Source: 2-12-FULL-41-16 sp964390625
Lineage (GTDB): Bacteria > Patescibacteriota > Patescibacteriia > Magasanikbacterales > UBA922
Length of the DNA stretch: 7,079 nt
NCBI GenBank assembly: GCA_964390625.1
Contig: CAYMID010000034.1
Span: 1 to 7,079, forward strand
Direction: 5' to 3'
Below, one piece after another: positions 1 to 5,741 of the stretch. The translations under genes and the position numbers were made by a program. Under the pieces are notes generated by a model. It was not told the origin of the DNA, made no database searches, and saw only the letters and a program-made list of their open reading frames with translations. Within the stretch, counting starts at the first letter, position 1. The number at the start of each line of letters is the position of its first letter.

Positions 1-8
1 AGCAGGAC

Positions 9-17
9 TGCTATAGT
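9..17 (+). promoter_or_regulatory. candidate extended -10 promoter element of the rpsF operon
   Basis: TGcTATAGT at 9-17 matches an extended -10 element (TGn followed by a TATAAT-like hexamer). Transcription would begin near 24, leaving a leader of about 50 nt before rpsF. The -35 region would lie outside the window and cannot be checked. A short inverted repeat (cgctt at 23-27, aagcg at 59-63) could close a loop in that leader, but five pairs around a 31-nt AT-rich loop is weak support. Confidence 0.4.
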
Positions 18-75
18 AGGCACGCTTAACTTAGCCATTTTTTATTTTTACTTTAGTCAAGCGCCAGTCGTGTCT

Positions 76-588
76 ATGAAAAATTACGAGATGCTCGCCG
101 TTCTCCCCGGCACCCTTACCGAAACCGAAGTCGCCCCATTGGTGGCCAGTCTTAAGGAATTGGTAGAAAAATCTGGGGGTACTGACATCCAAGCTCATGA
201 CATGGGCAAGAGTCGCTTGGCCTACCCAGTTAACCACATTCGTTACGGGTATTTCTCCCTGATTCGCTTCCAGGCTCCGACTGAAAAAATGGCTGAACTC
301 AAAAAACGCGTTGATTTGAGTGGTTTATCTCTTCGTACTGTAATTACGGCCTACGACAAGGAAACGGCCACTGACCCAAGTAAGCTTAACTTGACTCCGA
401 TTGCTAACGTAGTGGGTGGTCCGGATGGGGAAACCCCAACCCGTGAAACCCGCCGCGAAGCTGCTCCAGTCGTTGGCCGCAAGCCAGCCGCTGACGAGAC
501 TCCGGTAACCACCGAGACTCCAGCTAATGTAACGGATATCGAGGAAAAGCTTGACCAGATCCTTGAAAAGGACTTGGACAAGGTCTAA
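76..588 (+). CDS. rpsF: 30S ribosomal protein S6 with long C-terminal tail
   Basis: Ribosomal protein S6 binds the central domain of 16S rRNA as a heterodimer with S18, which is encoded two genes downstream. The start MKNYEMLAVLPG and the RLAYPVNHIRYGYFSLIRF region (residues 48-65) are the family signature; the S6 fold covers about residues 1-100. The protein is 170 aa, well beyond the roughly 95-130 aa of most S6 proteins. Residues 110-153 are a Thr/Pro/Glu/Ala-rich, probably disordered tail, and residues 154-170 (DIEEKLDQILEKDLDKV) look like a terminal acidic helix. I chose ATG at 76 because the protein then begins exactly where S6 normally does; an in-frame GTG at 70 would add only two residues. 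No Shine-Dalgarno sequence precedes either start. The order rpsF-ssb-rpsR is the classic bacterial arrangement. Confidence 0.96.
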   Translation: MKNYEMLAVLPGTLTETEVAPLVASLKELVEKSGGTDIQAHDMGKSRLAYPVNHIRYGYFSLIRFQAPTEKMAELKKRVDLSGLSLRTVITAYDKETATDPSKLNLTPIANVVGGPDGETPTRETRREAAPVVGRKPAADETPVTTETPANVTDIEEKLDQILEKDLDKV

Positions 589-598
589 AGTACCAGTA

Positions 599-665
599 TT
601 AAACGAAGGACTGCAGAGCGCAGGGAGCAATCCCACAGTCCGGGTTTAAGAGCAGCCTTTGGCTG
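599..665 (+). other. nested inverted repeats in the rpsF-ssb spacer, possible structured RNA
   Basis: The 104-bp spacer between rpsF and ssb has concentric complementary arms: ttaaac (599-604) with gtttaa (644-649), ggactg (608-613) with cagtcc (636-641), and ggga (623-626) with tccc (631-634) around a GCAA tetraloop, which is a GNRA loop. A second hairpin follows directly: cagcc (653-657), loop ttt, ggctg (661-665). A competing small stem, ctgc (611-614) with gcag (620-623), would exclude the ggactg arm. No T-run follows, so this is not an intrinsic terminator. It could be a cis-acting RNA controlling ssb and rpsR, perhaps an S6:S18 autoregulatory site, or an mRNA processing structure. The pairing is visible; the role is inference. 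Confidence 0.55.
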
Positions 666-677
666 TGATTTATCCTT

Positions 678-683
678 TACAAT
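678..683 (+). promoter_or_regulatory. weak candidate -10 element before ssb
   Basis: TACAAT at 678-683 is a good -10 hexamer, and the predicted start point (about 690) would give an almost leaderless ssb transcript. There is no convincing -35 at 16-18 bp and no TGn extension, and the -35 zone falls in the second spacer hairpin. It may be fortuitous; co-transcription from rpsF is enough to explain ssb expression. Confidence 0.2.
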
Positions 684-692
684 AAAGCCCAT

Positions 693-1118
693 ATGGACTT
701 AAACCGCGCTACAATTATTGGCCGTGTCACCCGTGATCCAGAAATGCGTACAACGCCTTCGGGTCAAACGGTTACCACCCTGTCGGTGGCAACCAACCGG
801 GCCTGGACAGACAACGCTGGGGTCAAGCAGGAACGGAGTGAATTCCATAACTGCGTGCTCTGGGGAAAGTTGGCCGAAATTGCCAGTCAGTACGTAAATA
901 AAGGACGCCGCGTCTATGTCGAAGGTCGTATCGAGACCCGCGATTGGACTGGCCAAGACGGGGTCAAGCGTTACCGCACCGAAATCGTCGCCGAGAATAT
1001 GATTATGCTCGACGGACCAAAGGGTGCTGGTGGCCCAAACACTGGCCCAAGTAGTTCAACTTCGCAACCACCAGAAGTGGTCGAAGAAGAAATCAAAGTT
1101 GAAGATATTCCATTTTAA
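693..1118 (+). CDS. ssb: single-stranded DNA-binding protein
   Basis: SSB coats single-stranded DNA during replication, repair and recombination, and recruits partner proteins through its C-terminal tip. The 141-aa protein starts MDLNRATIIGRVTRDPE, a normal SSB opening. It has an OB fold through about residue 107, including the FHNCVLWGKLAEIASQYVNKG segment at 51-71 with Trp57 in the usual base-stacking position, and YVEGRIETRDW at 75-85. A short Gly/Pro/Ser-rich linker (about 110-128) leads to an acidic end finishing EDIPF (137-141), the conserved partner-binding tip. Length is typical of a short-linker SSB. It lies between the two S6/S18 partner genes, as in many bacteria. No Shine-Dalgarno sequence precedes the ATG; the upstream spacer is structured. 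Confidence 0.97.
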   Translation: MDLNRATIIGRVTRDPEMRTTPSGQTVTTLSVATNRAWTDNAGVKQERSEFHNCVLWGKLAEIASQYVNKGRRVYVEGRIETRDWTGQDGVKRYRTEIVAENMIMLDGPKGAGGPNTGPSSSTSQPPEVVEEEIKVEDIPF

Positions 1119-1144
1119 ACCCCTTATAAGTATTTAACAGAACT

Positions 1145-1372
1145 ATGGCTAAGGACATGAAAAAAAACAAGCCAAAGCGTTGCTACTACTGCATTAACCG
1201 CGAGGCTACGATTGATTATAAAGATGTGCAAACTTTGCGCCGCTTTATTTCTTCGTTCATGAAGATCGCCCCTCGTCGTCGCAGTGGTCTCTGTGCTGCT
1301 GACCAGCGCCGCGTGGCCAAGGCAATCAAGCAGGCTCGCATTGCTGGCTTGCTCGCATTTGTAGCTCGCTAA
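1145..1372 (+). CDS. rpsR: 30S ribosomal protein S18
   Basis: S18 binds the 30S platform together with S6. The 75-aa protein has the family core IDYKDVQTLRRFISSFMKI (23-41), PRRRSGLC (43-50), and the basic helix AIKQARIAGLL (60-70). The lysine/arginine-rich N-terminus carries a CYYC pair (Cys13, Cys16) and a third cysteine at Cys50, which marks a cysteine-bearing S18 version that may hold zinc. The residue three after Cys50 is Asp (CAADQRR), where many homologues have His (CAKHQR), so the fourth ligand may differ. The gene is 26 nt downstream of ssb, has no Shine-Dalgarno sequence, and is followed at once by an intrinsic terminator, so it ends this operon. Confidence 0.96.
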   Translation: MAKDMKKNKPKRCYYCINREATIDYKDVQTLRRFISSFMKIAPRRRSGLCAADQRRVAKAIKQARIAGLLAFVAR

Positions 1373-1394
1373 TTAATTGTCCAGCCTACTTCGC

Positions 1395-1425
1395 AAAACC
1401 TCCCGCCTGGGAGGTTTTTTGTTTT
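1395..1425 (+). terminator. intrinsic terminator closing the rpsF-ssb-rpsR operon
   Basis: A perfect 6-bp GC-rich stem, cctccc (1399-1404) and gggagg (1409-1414), with loop gcct, is extended by AAAA on the 5' side against TTTT and followed by a run of six T, then GTTTT. This is a textbook Rho-independent terminator, starting 22 nt after the rpsR stop. The flanks gcaaaa and ttttgc make the element partly symmetrical, but no gene on the other strand needs it. Confidence 0.9.
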
Positions 1426-1447
1426 GCAATGTAAAATATGGTATACT
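1419..1447 (+). promoter_or_regulatory. sigma-70-type promoter with extended -10, driving galU
   Basis: TTGTTT at 1419-1424 is a moderate -35. After a 17-bp spacer comes TATACT at 1442-1447, preceded by TGg (1439-1441), which makes an extended -10. The predicted start near 1454 gives a leader of about 14 nt before the galU ATG, with no Shine-Dalgarno sequence. The -35 overlaps the T-tract of the preceding terminator, so termination of one unit and initiation of the next are packed together. Confidence 0.7.
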
Positions 1448-1467
1448 GGCGGCATTGATTTTTTCTT

Positions 1468-2349
1468 ATGCCAACTACGCACGTGCGTAAAGGAGTGATT
1501 ACAGTTGCGGGCCTGGGAACTCGTTTTTTGCCAGCCACCAAAGCCATGCCAAAAGAAATGCTACCGGTTTTGGATAAACCGGTTGTGCAGTATATTGTGG
1601 AAGAAATGGTTGCCAGTGGCATTACTGAAATTATTTTTGTGACCAGTGCCCTCAAACGTCCAATTGAGGATCATTTTGATCGTGATAAAGATTTCGAAAA
1701 TTATCTGCGGGCCAAAGGTAAGTACGACAAAATCCAGCCATTGGTAGTACTCAGTGAAAAAGTGCGTTTTTTCTATACTCGTCAGCCAGAACCATTGGGT
1801 AATGGTCATGCACTGCTGTGTGCGCGCGAGTTTATTGGTGATGAACCATTTGCTTTTTCCGATGGCGATAGTGTAATTGATTCCAAAACCCCAGTTATTA
1901 AGCAGCTGGTAAAAGTATTTGCCCAAACCAAAGCCTCGGTAATTGGTGTGCAAAAAATTACGGACCGCCAGGCAATGACAAAATACGGTAACGTATACGG
2001 AACATTAACTAAAACCAAACAGACATACCGCGTTAAAGAACTGCGCGAAAAGCCAGCCTTGAACGAAACATCTCCAGAAGGTTTAATCGTCGGCGGTATG
2101 CGTTACATTTTGACCAAAGATATTTGGCCATTGTTGGCCGAGCAGGGGCATGGTCGGGATAACGAAATTTGGGTTGCCGATGCGGTCAACAAGTTGGCTC
2201 GAAAAAAAACACTGTATGCCTACGAATATGAGGGTATCTATTTTGATACTGGTGATAAGCTAGCCTTACTTAAAACCGCTCTCCACTTTGCCTTCAAGGA
2301 TCCAGCCATGGCGGCAGAGGTGCGTACTTTTTTGCAGAATAAAGTATGA
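1468..2349 (+). CDS. galU: UTP-glucose-1-phosphate uridylyltransferase
   Basis: GalU makes UDP-glucose from UTP and glucose-1-phosphate, feeding cell-surface glycan synthesis in the cytoplasm. The 293-aa length is normal. The N-terminal nucleotide-binding signature is clear: AGLGTRFLPATKAMPKEMLP (14-33), then LDKPVVQYIVEE (35-46). Other family blocks are EPLGNGHALLCA (108-119), the probable metal-binding region FSDGDSVID (130-138), REKP (193-196), and FDTGDKLALLKT (259-270). Several blocks are variant: GNGHA rather than the common GLGHA, DGD in the metal region, and YFDTGDK rather than YDxGdK. It is a divergent but apparently intact member; another sugar-1-phosphate nucleotidylyltransferase substrate is possible. 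It is first in its transcription unit, and its TGA overlaps the next start (ATGA), implying translational coupling to the pilin-like gene. Confidence 0.9.
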   Translation: MPTTHVRKGVITVAGLGTRFLPATKAMPKEMLPVLDKPVVQYIVEEMVASGITEIIFVTSALKRPIEDHFDRDKDFENYLRAKGKYDKIQPLVVLSEKVRFFYTRQPEPLGNGHALLCAREFIGDEPFAFSDGDSVIDSKTPVIKQLVKVFAQTKASVIGVQKITDRQAMTKYGNVYGTLTKTKQTYRVKELREKPALNETSPEGLIVGGMRYILTKDIWPLLAEQGHGRDNEIWVADAVNKLARKKTLYAYEYEGIYFDTGDKLALLKTALHFAFKDPAMAAEVRTFLQNKV

Positions 2350-3251
2350 GATTTAGCAATAAACCTAGAGTAATGCTTTTGGGGCTGGCTGTTTTTTTGG
2401 GATTTATTTTAGCTAATCCGGCTTTGGCTATAGATCAAGTAAGCTGTGTTTGTACATTTAAATTTAATTTTCTAACAGAAAAAGGTGAGAGTTGCGCCAA
2501 CGACAACGCGTGTCTCGCTAGTGGATCCGATTTAACCTTCAGTACGATCACTGCGACAAATGAAACTAATGGTTCTCAGAGTTTTGAATTTGGTCCCTAC
2601 AAACAGGGGGATACTTTTGGAGTTTCGGTGGCGGCAAAAATTATGGGAAAACTATCAAACATAAGTTTTTATGACGATGGTTCGGTGGATATTCAACAGG
2701 GTGCAGGAGGTGTTTCGGGTTATACTTTTAAAAAAGCGGCACTTGATAAAAAATTTCCCGGGATTAAAGTGGTTCAGATTAGCGGCGCCTCTGACTGGAG
2801 TTTGAATTTAAATGAATCGCCAACCTGTATCCCAGCTAGCCAGCAAAGTGGCGCATATGCTTTTTCGGTAAACAACGGTAGATATCTACCTTTTTCAATA
2901 TCGTGTAGTGACAAAACAAATCAAGACACAGCTGGACAAACAGGTACAGGTTCAGCTATCCCAAAAAACAAATCGGAAAACGACGCAACGATGCAACTTG
3001 CAAAAACAGAACTCAATCGTATTGGGACAACGGACATTCGGGTTTTTTTGGGCGAAGCGGTAAAAATTTTGATGGGAGTGATGGGAAGTATCGCCCTCGC
3101 TATGTTTGTCTACGCAGGCTTCTTGTGGATGGTTTCGGGCACAATGGATAGTGTGGAAAAAGCCCGCAGTATTTTGGTCTGGAGTTCAATGGGCATGGTG
3201 ATTATTTTTGCCAGCTATGCCTTGGTACAGCTTATTTTTGCCACGTTCTAA
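2346..3251 (+). CDS. P1: pilin-like membrane protein with large cysteine-rich ectodomain
   Basis: This is a VirB2/TrbC-like or T4SS pilin-type protein, the longest of six paralogues here (301 aa). Residues 1-28 form a signal peptide ending NPALA. An exported domain of about 190 residues follows, with six cysteines (34, 36, 50, 56, 161, 187), enough for three disulfides, then a Thr/Gly/Asn-rich linker (190-215). The C-terminal pilin core has two hydrophobic helices (about 237-263 and 277-300) joined by a short polar loop, SGTMDSVEKAR (264-274). The loop lacks the GN seen in most paralogues but keeps the KAR. The ectodomain uses AGA arginine codons and ATA isoleucines. Its start overlaps the galU stop by 4 nt. 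I do not recognise the ectodomain; a tip or adhesive variant of the pilin is an inference. Membership of the family rests on the C-terminal core. Confidence 0.75.
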   Translation: MRFSNKPRVMLLGLAVFLGFILANPALAIDQVSCVCTFKFNFLTEKGESCANDNACLASGSDLTFSTITATNETNGSQSFEFGPYKQGDTFGVSVAAKIMGKLSNISFYDDGSVDIQQGAGGVSGYTFKKAALDKKFPGIKVVQISGASDWSLNLNESPTCIPASQQSGAYAFSVNNGRYLPFSISCSDKTNQDTAGQTGTGSAIPKNKSENDATMQLAKTELNRIGTTDIRVFLGEAVKILMGVMGSIALAMFVYAGFLWMVSGTMDSVEKARSILVWSSMGMVIIFASYALVQLIFATF

Positions 3252-3252
3252 T

Positions 3253-4623
3253 ATGAATTGGCTTAAAAAAAGTTCAGTTTTAGTTCTGGCCCTGCTAACC
3301 GGTGGTTTGGGCTGCTCTGGTTTGAGTGCGGCCGAAAAAGCGCAGGTTAAAGCGATCACTTTGAATTATTGGACAGTGTTTGGAGACGTCGATGCACTTC
3401 AAAAATTAGCCGCGCAGTACAAGCAGCAGCGTCCATATGTAACCATTAATATTCGTCAGGTGCGGTATGACGAAATGGACAAATTGTTTACCAATGCCTT
3501 GGCCGACGATGTCCAGCCAGATATTATTTCGGTCCACTCGCGTTTGCTAAAGCACTATCAGGCACGTCTGGCGCCAATGCCAGCTCAGGTGAAAGTGTCT
3601 AGACTTACTCAGACGGGTGGACTAAAAAAGGAGTTACAGGTTTCCACCGATGTGTTTGCAATGCCAACGGCGGGTACGATCAAGCAAAGTTATGTAAGCG
3701 CCGTAGGTAACGATGCAATTAGTGGTAGCCAGGTATACGGATTGCCACTTTCCATTGATACTCTAGCCATTTATTACAACAAAGATCTCCTTGATAAAGC
3801 TGGTGTGGCCGAACCACCCAAAACGTGGGATGAATTTTTGGCTGCAGCTAAGGGCGGAACACGATATGACCGCGATGGCAAAATTATACAATCAGGGGTA
3901 GCCATGGGAACTGGCAAAAATATTGATAATTCGTTTGATATTTTGTCCGTTCTTATGATGCAGAACGGAGTAACCATGTCTGGTGGCGGGAGAGTTTCGT
4001 TTGCAGATGGAGTTGATAAGGCGGGTCCAATGCATCCGGCCATGCAAGCTTTGGATTTTTACACCAACTTTGCGCGTCCAGCTACCGATGCCTATTCGTG
4101 GAATGATAGCTTTGCCAATGCTTTTGAATCGTTTGTGCGTGGCCAAAGTGTGTTTTATGTCGGTTTTGCCTACGATTACAATCGTATCAAGTCGCGCGCA
4201 CCCGAAATGAATTTGGATGCAATTCCGCTGCCACAGCTAGCTCCAGATTCACCAGTAAACGTGGCCAATTTCTGGCTCGAGAGCGTGGTAAAGAAGTCAA
4301 AACACCAAAACGAAGCCTGGGATTTTATTCGTTTTATGAGTCAGCCTGATACGTTATTAGCGTATAATAATCGTACACTCCGTTTGTCACCGCTGCGTTC
4401 GCAAATCAAAGACCAGGAGAAAGATCCACGCCTGACGCCGTTTACTAGACATCTTTTGGTAGCCAAAAGTTGGTACAATGGCCAGGATTGGGAGGCTGCA
4501 CGCCGAGCCTTTGATGATTTAGTGACTGGTTATATATTACCGCCAGCCGATGATAAAGATCCAATCGAACGAAATACCCGTCTGCTTACCACGGCTGCTC
4601 AGGTGATTCAACAAACTTTTTAG
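3253..4623 (+). CDS. extracellular solute-binding protein, family 1, probable lipoprotein
   Basis: This is a substrate-binding protein of the ABC-importer sugar type (SBP_bac_1-like). The 456-aa length fits. The N-terminus is a signal peptide with GLGC at 18-21; Cys21 is the only cysteine in the protein, which supports lipidation although Gly at -3 is unusual. Typical family blocks are ITLNYWTVFGDVDALQKLA (35-53), the PDIISV strand (89-94), YGLPLSIDTLAIYYNKDLL (162-180), PKTWDEFLAAAK (189-200), and the helical part with AWDFIRFMSQ (355-364). I chose ATG at 3253, one base after the P1 stop, because it gives a clean signal peptide; an ATG 15 codons earlier lies inside P1. The stop TAG is one base before P2. 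No permease or ATPase is adjacent. Substrate cannot be read from sequence; family members mostly bind sugars or oligosaccharides. Confidence 0.88.
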   Translation: MNWLKKSSVLVLALLTGGLGCSGLSAAEKAQVKAITLNYWTVFGDVDALQKLAAQYKQQRPYVTINIRQVRYDEMDKLFTNALADDVQPDIISVHSRLLKHYQARLAPMPAQVKVSRLTQTGGLKKELQVSTDVFAMPTAGTIKQSYVSAVGNDAISGSQVYGLPLSIDTLAIYYNKDLLDKAGVAEPPKTWDEFLAAAKGGTRYDRDGKIIQSGVAMGTGKNIDNSFDILSVLMMQNGVTMSGGGRVSFADGVDKAGPMHPAMQALDFYTNFARPATDAYSWNDSFANAFESFVRGQSVFYVGFAYDYNRIKSRAPEMNLDAIPLPQLAPDSPVNVANFWLESVVKKSKHQNEAWDFIRFMSQPDTLLAYNNRTLRLSPLRSQIKDQEKDPRLTPFTRHLLVAKSWYNGQDWEAARRAFDDLVTGYILPPADDKDPIERNTRLLTTAAQVIQQTF

Positions 4624-4624
4624 T

Positions 4625-5226
4625 ATGCGTATGAGCATTTTTTTGCAAAAGAAAATTTGGGTGTTCGTGTTTGTTTTCTTTGCGACGTTTTTTTTGCCAG
4701 GGTTGGNNNNNNNNNNNNNNNNNNNNNNNNNNNNNNNNNNNNNNNNNNNNNNNNNNNNNNNNNNNNNNNNNNNNNNNNNNNNNNNNNNNNNNNNNNNNNN
4801 NNNNNNGGCTCTGATAATGGAATAAATTACTCCATTACCTGTTCCCTTGGTGCTAAAACTCCAGCCAGCGGCATCACCAAAAAATATTTAGAGGGGCAAT
4901 ACGGGGTTCCAGATGGTTACAAAGGTCCTTTGCCCGCCTGCGCCTTTTCGGGCACTTGTCGAAAAACGAATGATCTATTGGAATTACTTATAAATATCGC
5001 CAAGTTTCTGTTTTCGATTATTGGTGTAGTGGCCTTTGCCGCCTTTGTGTATGGCGGATTTATGATGATTTTCTCATTTGGCAATTCGGACAAGGTTGGT
5101 CAAGGTAAAGATGCCATGGTGGCAGCGGTAGTCGGATTGATTATTGCTTTTGGCGCCTACATGATCATTAATTTCATCCTGGACACCCTCCAGGTTACCT
5201 CGGAATTCAGGGGGATCACTAATTAA
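4625..5226 (+). CDS. P2: pilin-like membrane protein, interrupted by assembly gap
   Basis: Before the gap, ATG at 4625 opens 27 codons of a strongly hydrophobic, Phe-rich signal peptide (MRMSIFLQKKIWVFVFVFF...). After the gap, 139 codons from 4807 to the TAA encode an exported segment with three cysteines, then two hydrophobic helices (roughly post-gap residues 58-88 and 103-125) joined by SFGNSDKVGQGKD, the pilin core of its neighbours. The two halves are in different frames only because the gap is a 100-N placeholder; a single gene needs a true gap length of 2 modulo 3. An ATG at 4657 is in frame with the second half, but its pre-gap translation is not a signal peptide, so it is rejected. 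The alternative is two genes with further sequence lost in the gap. The start is one base after the solute-binding protein stop, and P3 starts 4 nt downstream. Confidence 0.65.
4707..4806. other. assembly gap (100 N)
   Basis: Exactly 100 consecutive N, the conventional placeholder for a scaffold gap of unknown size. It falls inside P2, just after its signal peptide, within a locus of repeated paralogues. The real missing length is unknown and could hold extra codons or even genes. Confidence 0.97.
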
Positions 5227-5230
5227 TCGT

Positions 5231-5710
5231 ATGCGTTTGTTTTTTGCAACCATAGCGGTCATGCTGATTAGTTTTTTGTCACCAACACTAGTATTGGCAG
5301 AGACGTGTTTACCGACGAGCGTGACACCTGCAAATTTAAGTAAATGCGCCGCCATAACCGACAAAAATAAGTGTAGTGGGGAGTGCTATTGGTCTCAGGT
5401 AAACGTACCAGAACAGGCAAAAACTCCAGCAAAAGACAAGGACAAAATTTATCTGGATAATCCTCTTGGTAAAACCACCGAGATAAGCACAATTGTCGGC
5501 AAGGCAATTGGGTCAGCCATGGGCATAATGGGTTCGCTCGCTTTAGTCGTGTTTGTGTATGGTGGCTTCCGTTGGTTAACCGCTGCGGGAAATTCTGAAA
5601 GTATTGAAGCTGGAACAGGTGCCATGGTCTGGGCGACTATTGGTATCTTTATCATTTTTTCCAGCTATGCTATACTACAGCTGGTCTTTAACGCCATTGG
5701 CGCTAAATAA
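5231..5710 (+). CDS. P3: pilin-like membrane protein with four-cysteine ectodomain
   Basis: A 159-aa VirB2/TrbC-like protein. Residues 1-23 are a signal peptide ending LVLA before ETC. The exported part (24-85) has four cysteines (26, 39, 48, 52), enough for two disulfides, and a Lys/Asp-rich linker (about 62-75). The core has helix one (about 90-114), loop TAAGNSESIEAG (117-128) and helix two (about 132-155). The core is close to P1 (FVYGGFRW compared with FVYAGFLW, and SSYAILQLVF compared with ASYALVQLIF), so these two form a subgroup. Its codon use includes five ATA among 15 isoleucines, unlike P4. It starts 4 nt after P2 without a Shine-Dalgarno sequence, so translation is probably coupled. 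Function within the family is not known. Confidence 0.75.
   Translation: MRLFFATIAVMLISFLSPTLVLAETCLPTSVTPANLSKCAAITDKNKCSGECYWSQVNVPEQAKTPAKDKDKIYLDNPLGKTTEISTIVGKAIGSAMGIMGSLALVVFVYGGFRWLTAAGNSESIEAGTGAMVWATIGIFIIFSSYAILQLVFNAIGAK
5668..5676 (+). promoter_or_regulatory. candidate internal extended -10 promoter for P4
   Basis: TGcTATACT at 5668-5676, inside the 3' end of P3, matches an extended -10 and uses the same hexamer as the galU promoter. The -35 zone (TTTATC, 5648-5653, 17-bp spacing) is poor, as extended -10 promoters allow. The predicted start near 5683 would give a leader of about 60 nt ending in the strong P4 ribosome binding site. The same bases encode Tyr-Ala-Ile-Leu in P3, so chance is possible. 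Confidence 0.4.
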
Positions 5711-5725
5711 CTTTACTCTTAACTG

Positions 5726-5737
5726 AAGGGAGGTGAT
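5726..5737 (+). promoter_or_regulatory. near-perfect Shine-Dalgarno sequence for P4
   Basis: AAGGGAGGTGAT contains GGAGGTGAT (5729-5737), nine bases complementary to the usual 3' end of bacterial 16S rRNA. The GGAGG core ends 8 nt before ATG 5742. It fixes the start there and rules out the GTG at 5733, which lies within the site. No other gene in the window has a recognisable Shine-Dalgarno sequence at a useful distance. Confidence 0.92.
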
Positions 5738-5741
5738 ACGA

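Noticed and set aside
70..75. GTG at 70 as rpsF start
   Set aside because: It adds only two residues before MKNYEML, where S6 proteins normally begin, and has no better ribosome binding site than ATG 76.
599..665. tRNA or intrinsic terminator in the rpsF-ssb spacer
   Set aside because: There is no T-loop or acceptor pattern for a tRNA, and no T-run after either hairpin.
1125..1130. TATAAG before rpsR as a -10 promoter element
   Set aside because: No -35 partner or TGn extension, and rpsR is well explained by co-transcription with ssb 26 nt upstream.
2347..2349. Recoded TGA (glycine, as in some CPR lineages) at the end of galU
   Set aside because: Read-through would add only eight codons before TAA, while GalU already ends at its usual length and the next gene starts at the overlapping ATG. 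No gene has an internal TGA.
3208..3252. ATG at 3208 as the start of the solute-binding protein
   Set aside because: It lies inside P1 in another frame and puts 15 unrelated residues before an excellent signal peptide starting at ATG 3253.
4657..4706. ATG at 4657 as the start of P2
   Set aside because: Its pre-gap translation is a frame shadow of the true signal peptide read from 4625; it appears continuous only because the placeholder gap length is arbitrary.
5733..5741. GTG at 5733 as the start of P4
   Set aside because: It overlaps the Shine-Dalgarno sequence itself; ATG 5742 is at the ideal 8-nt distance.
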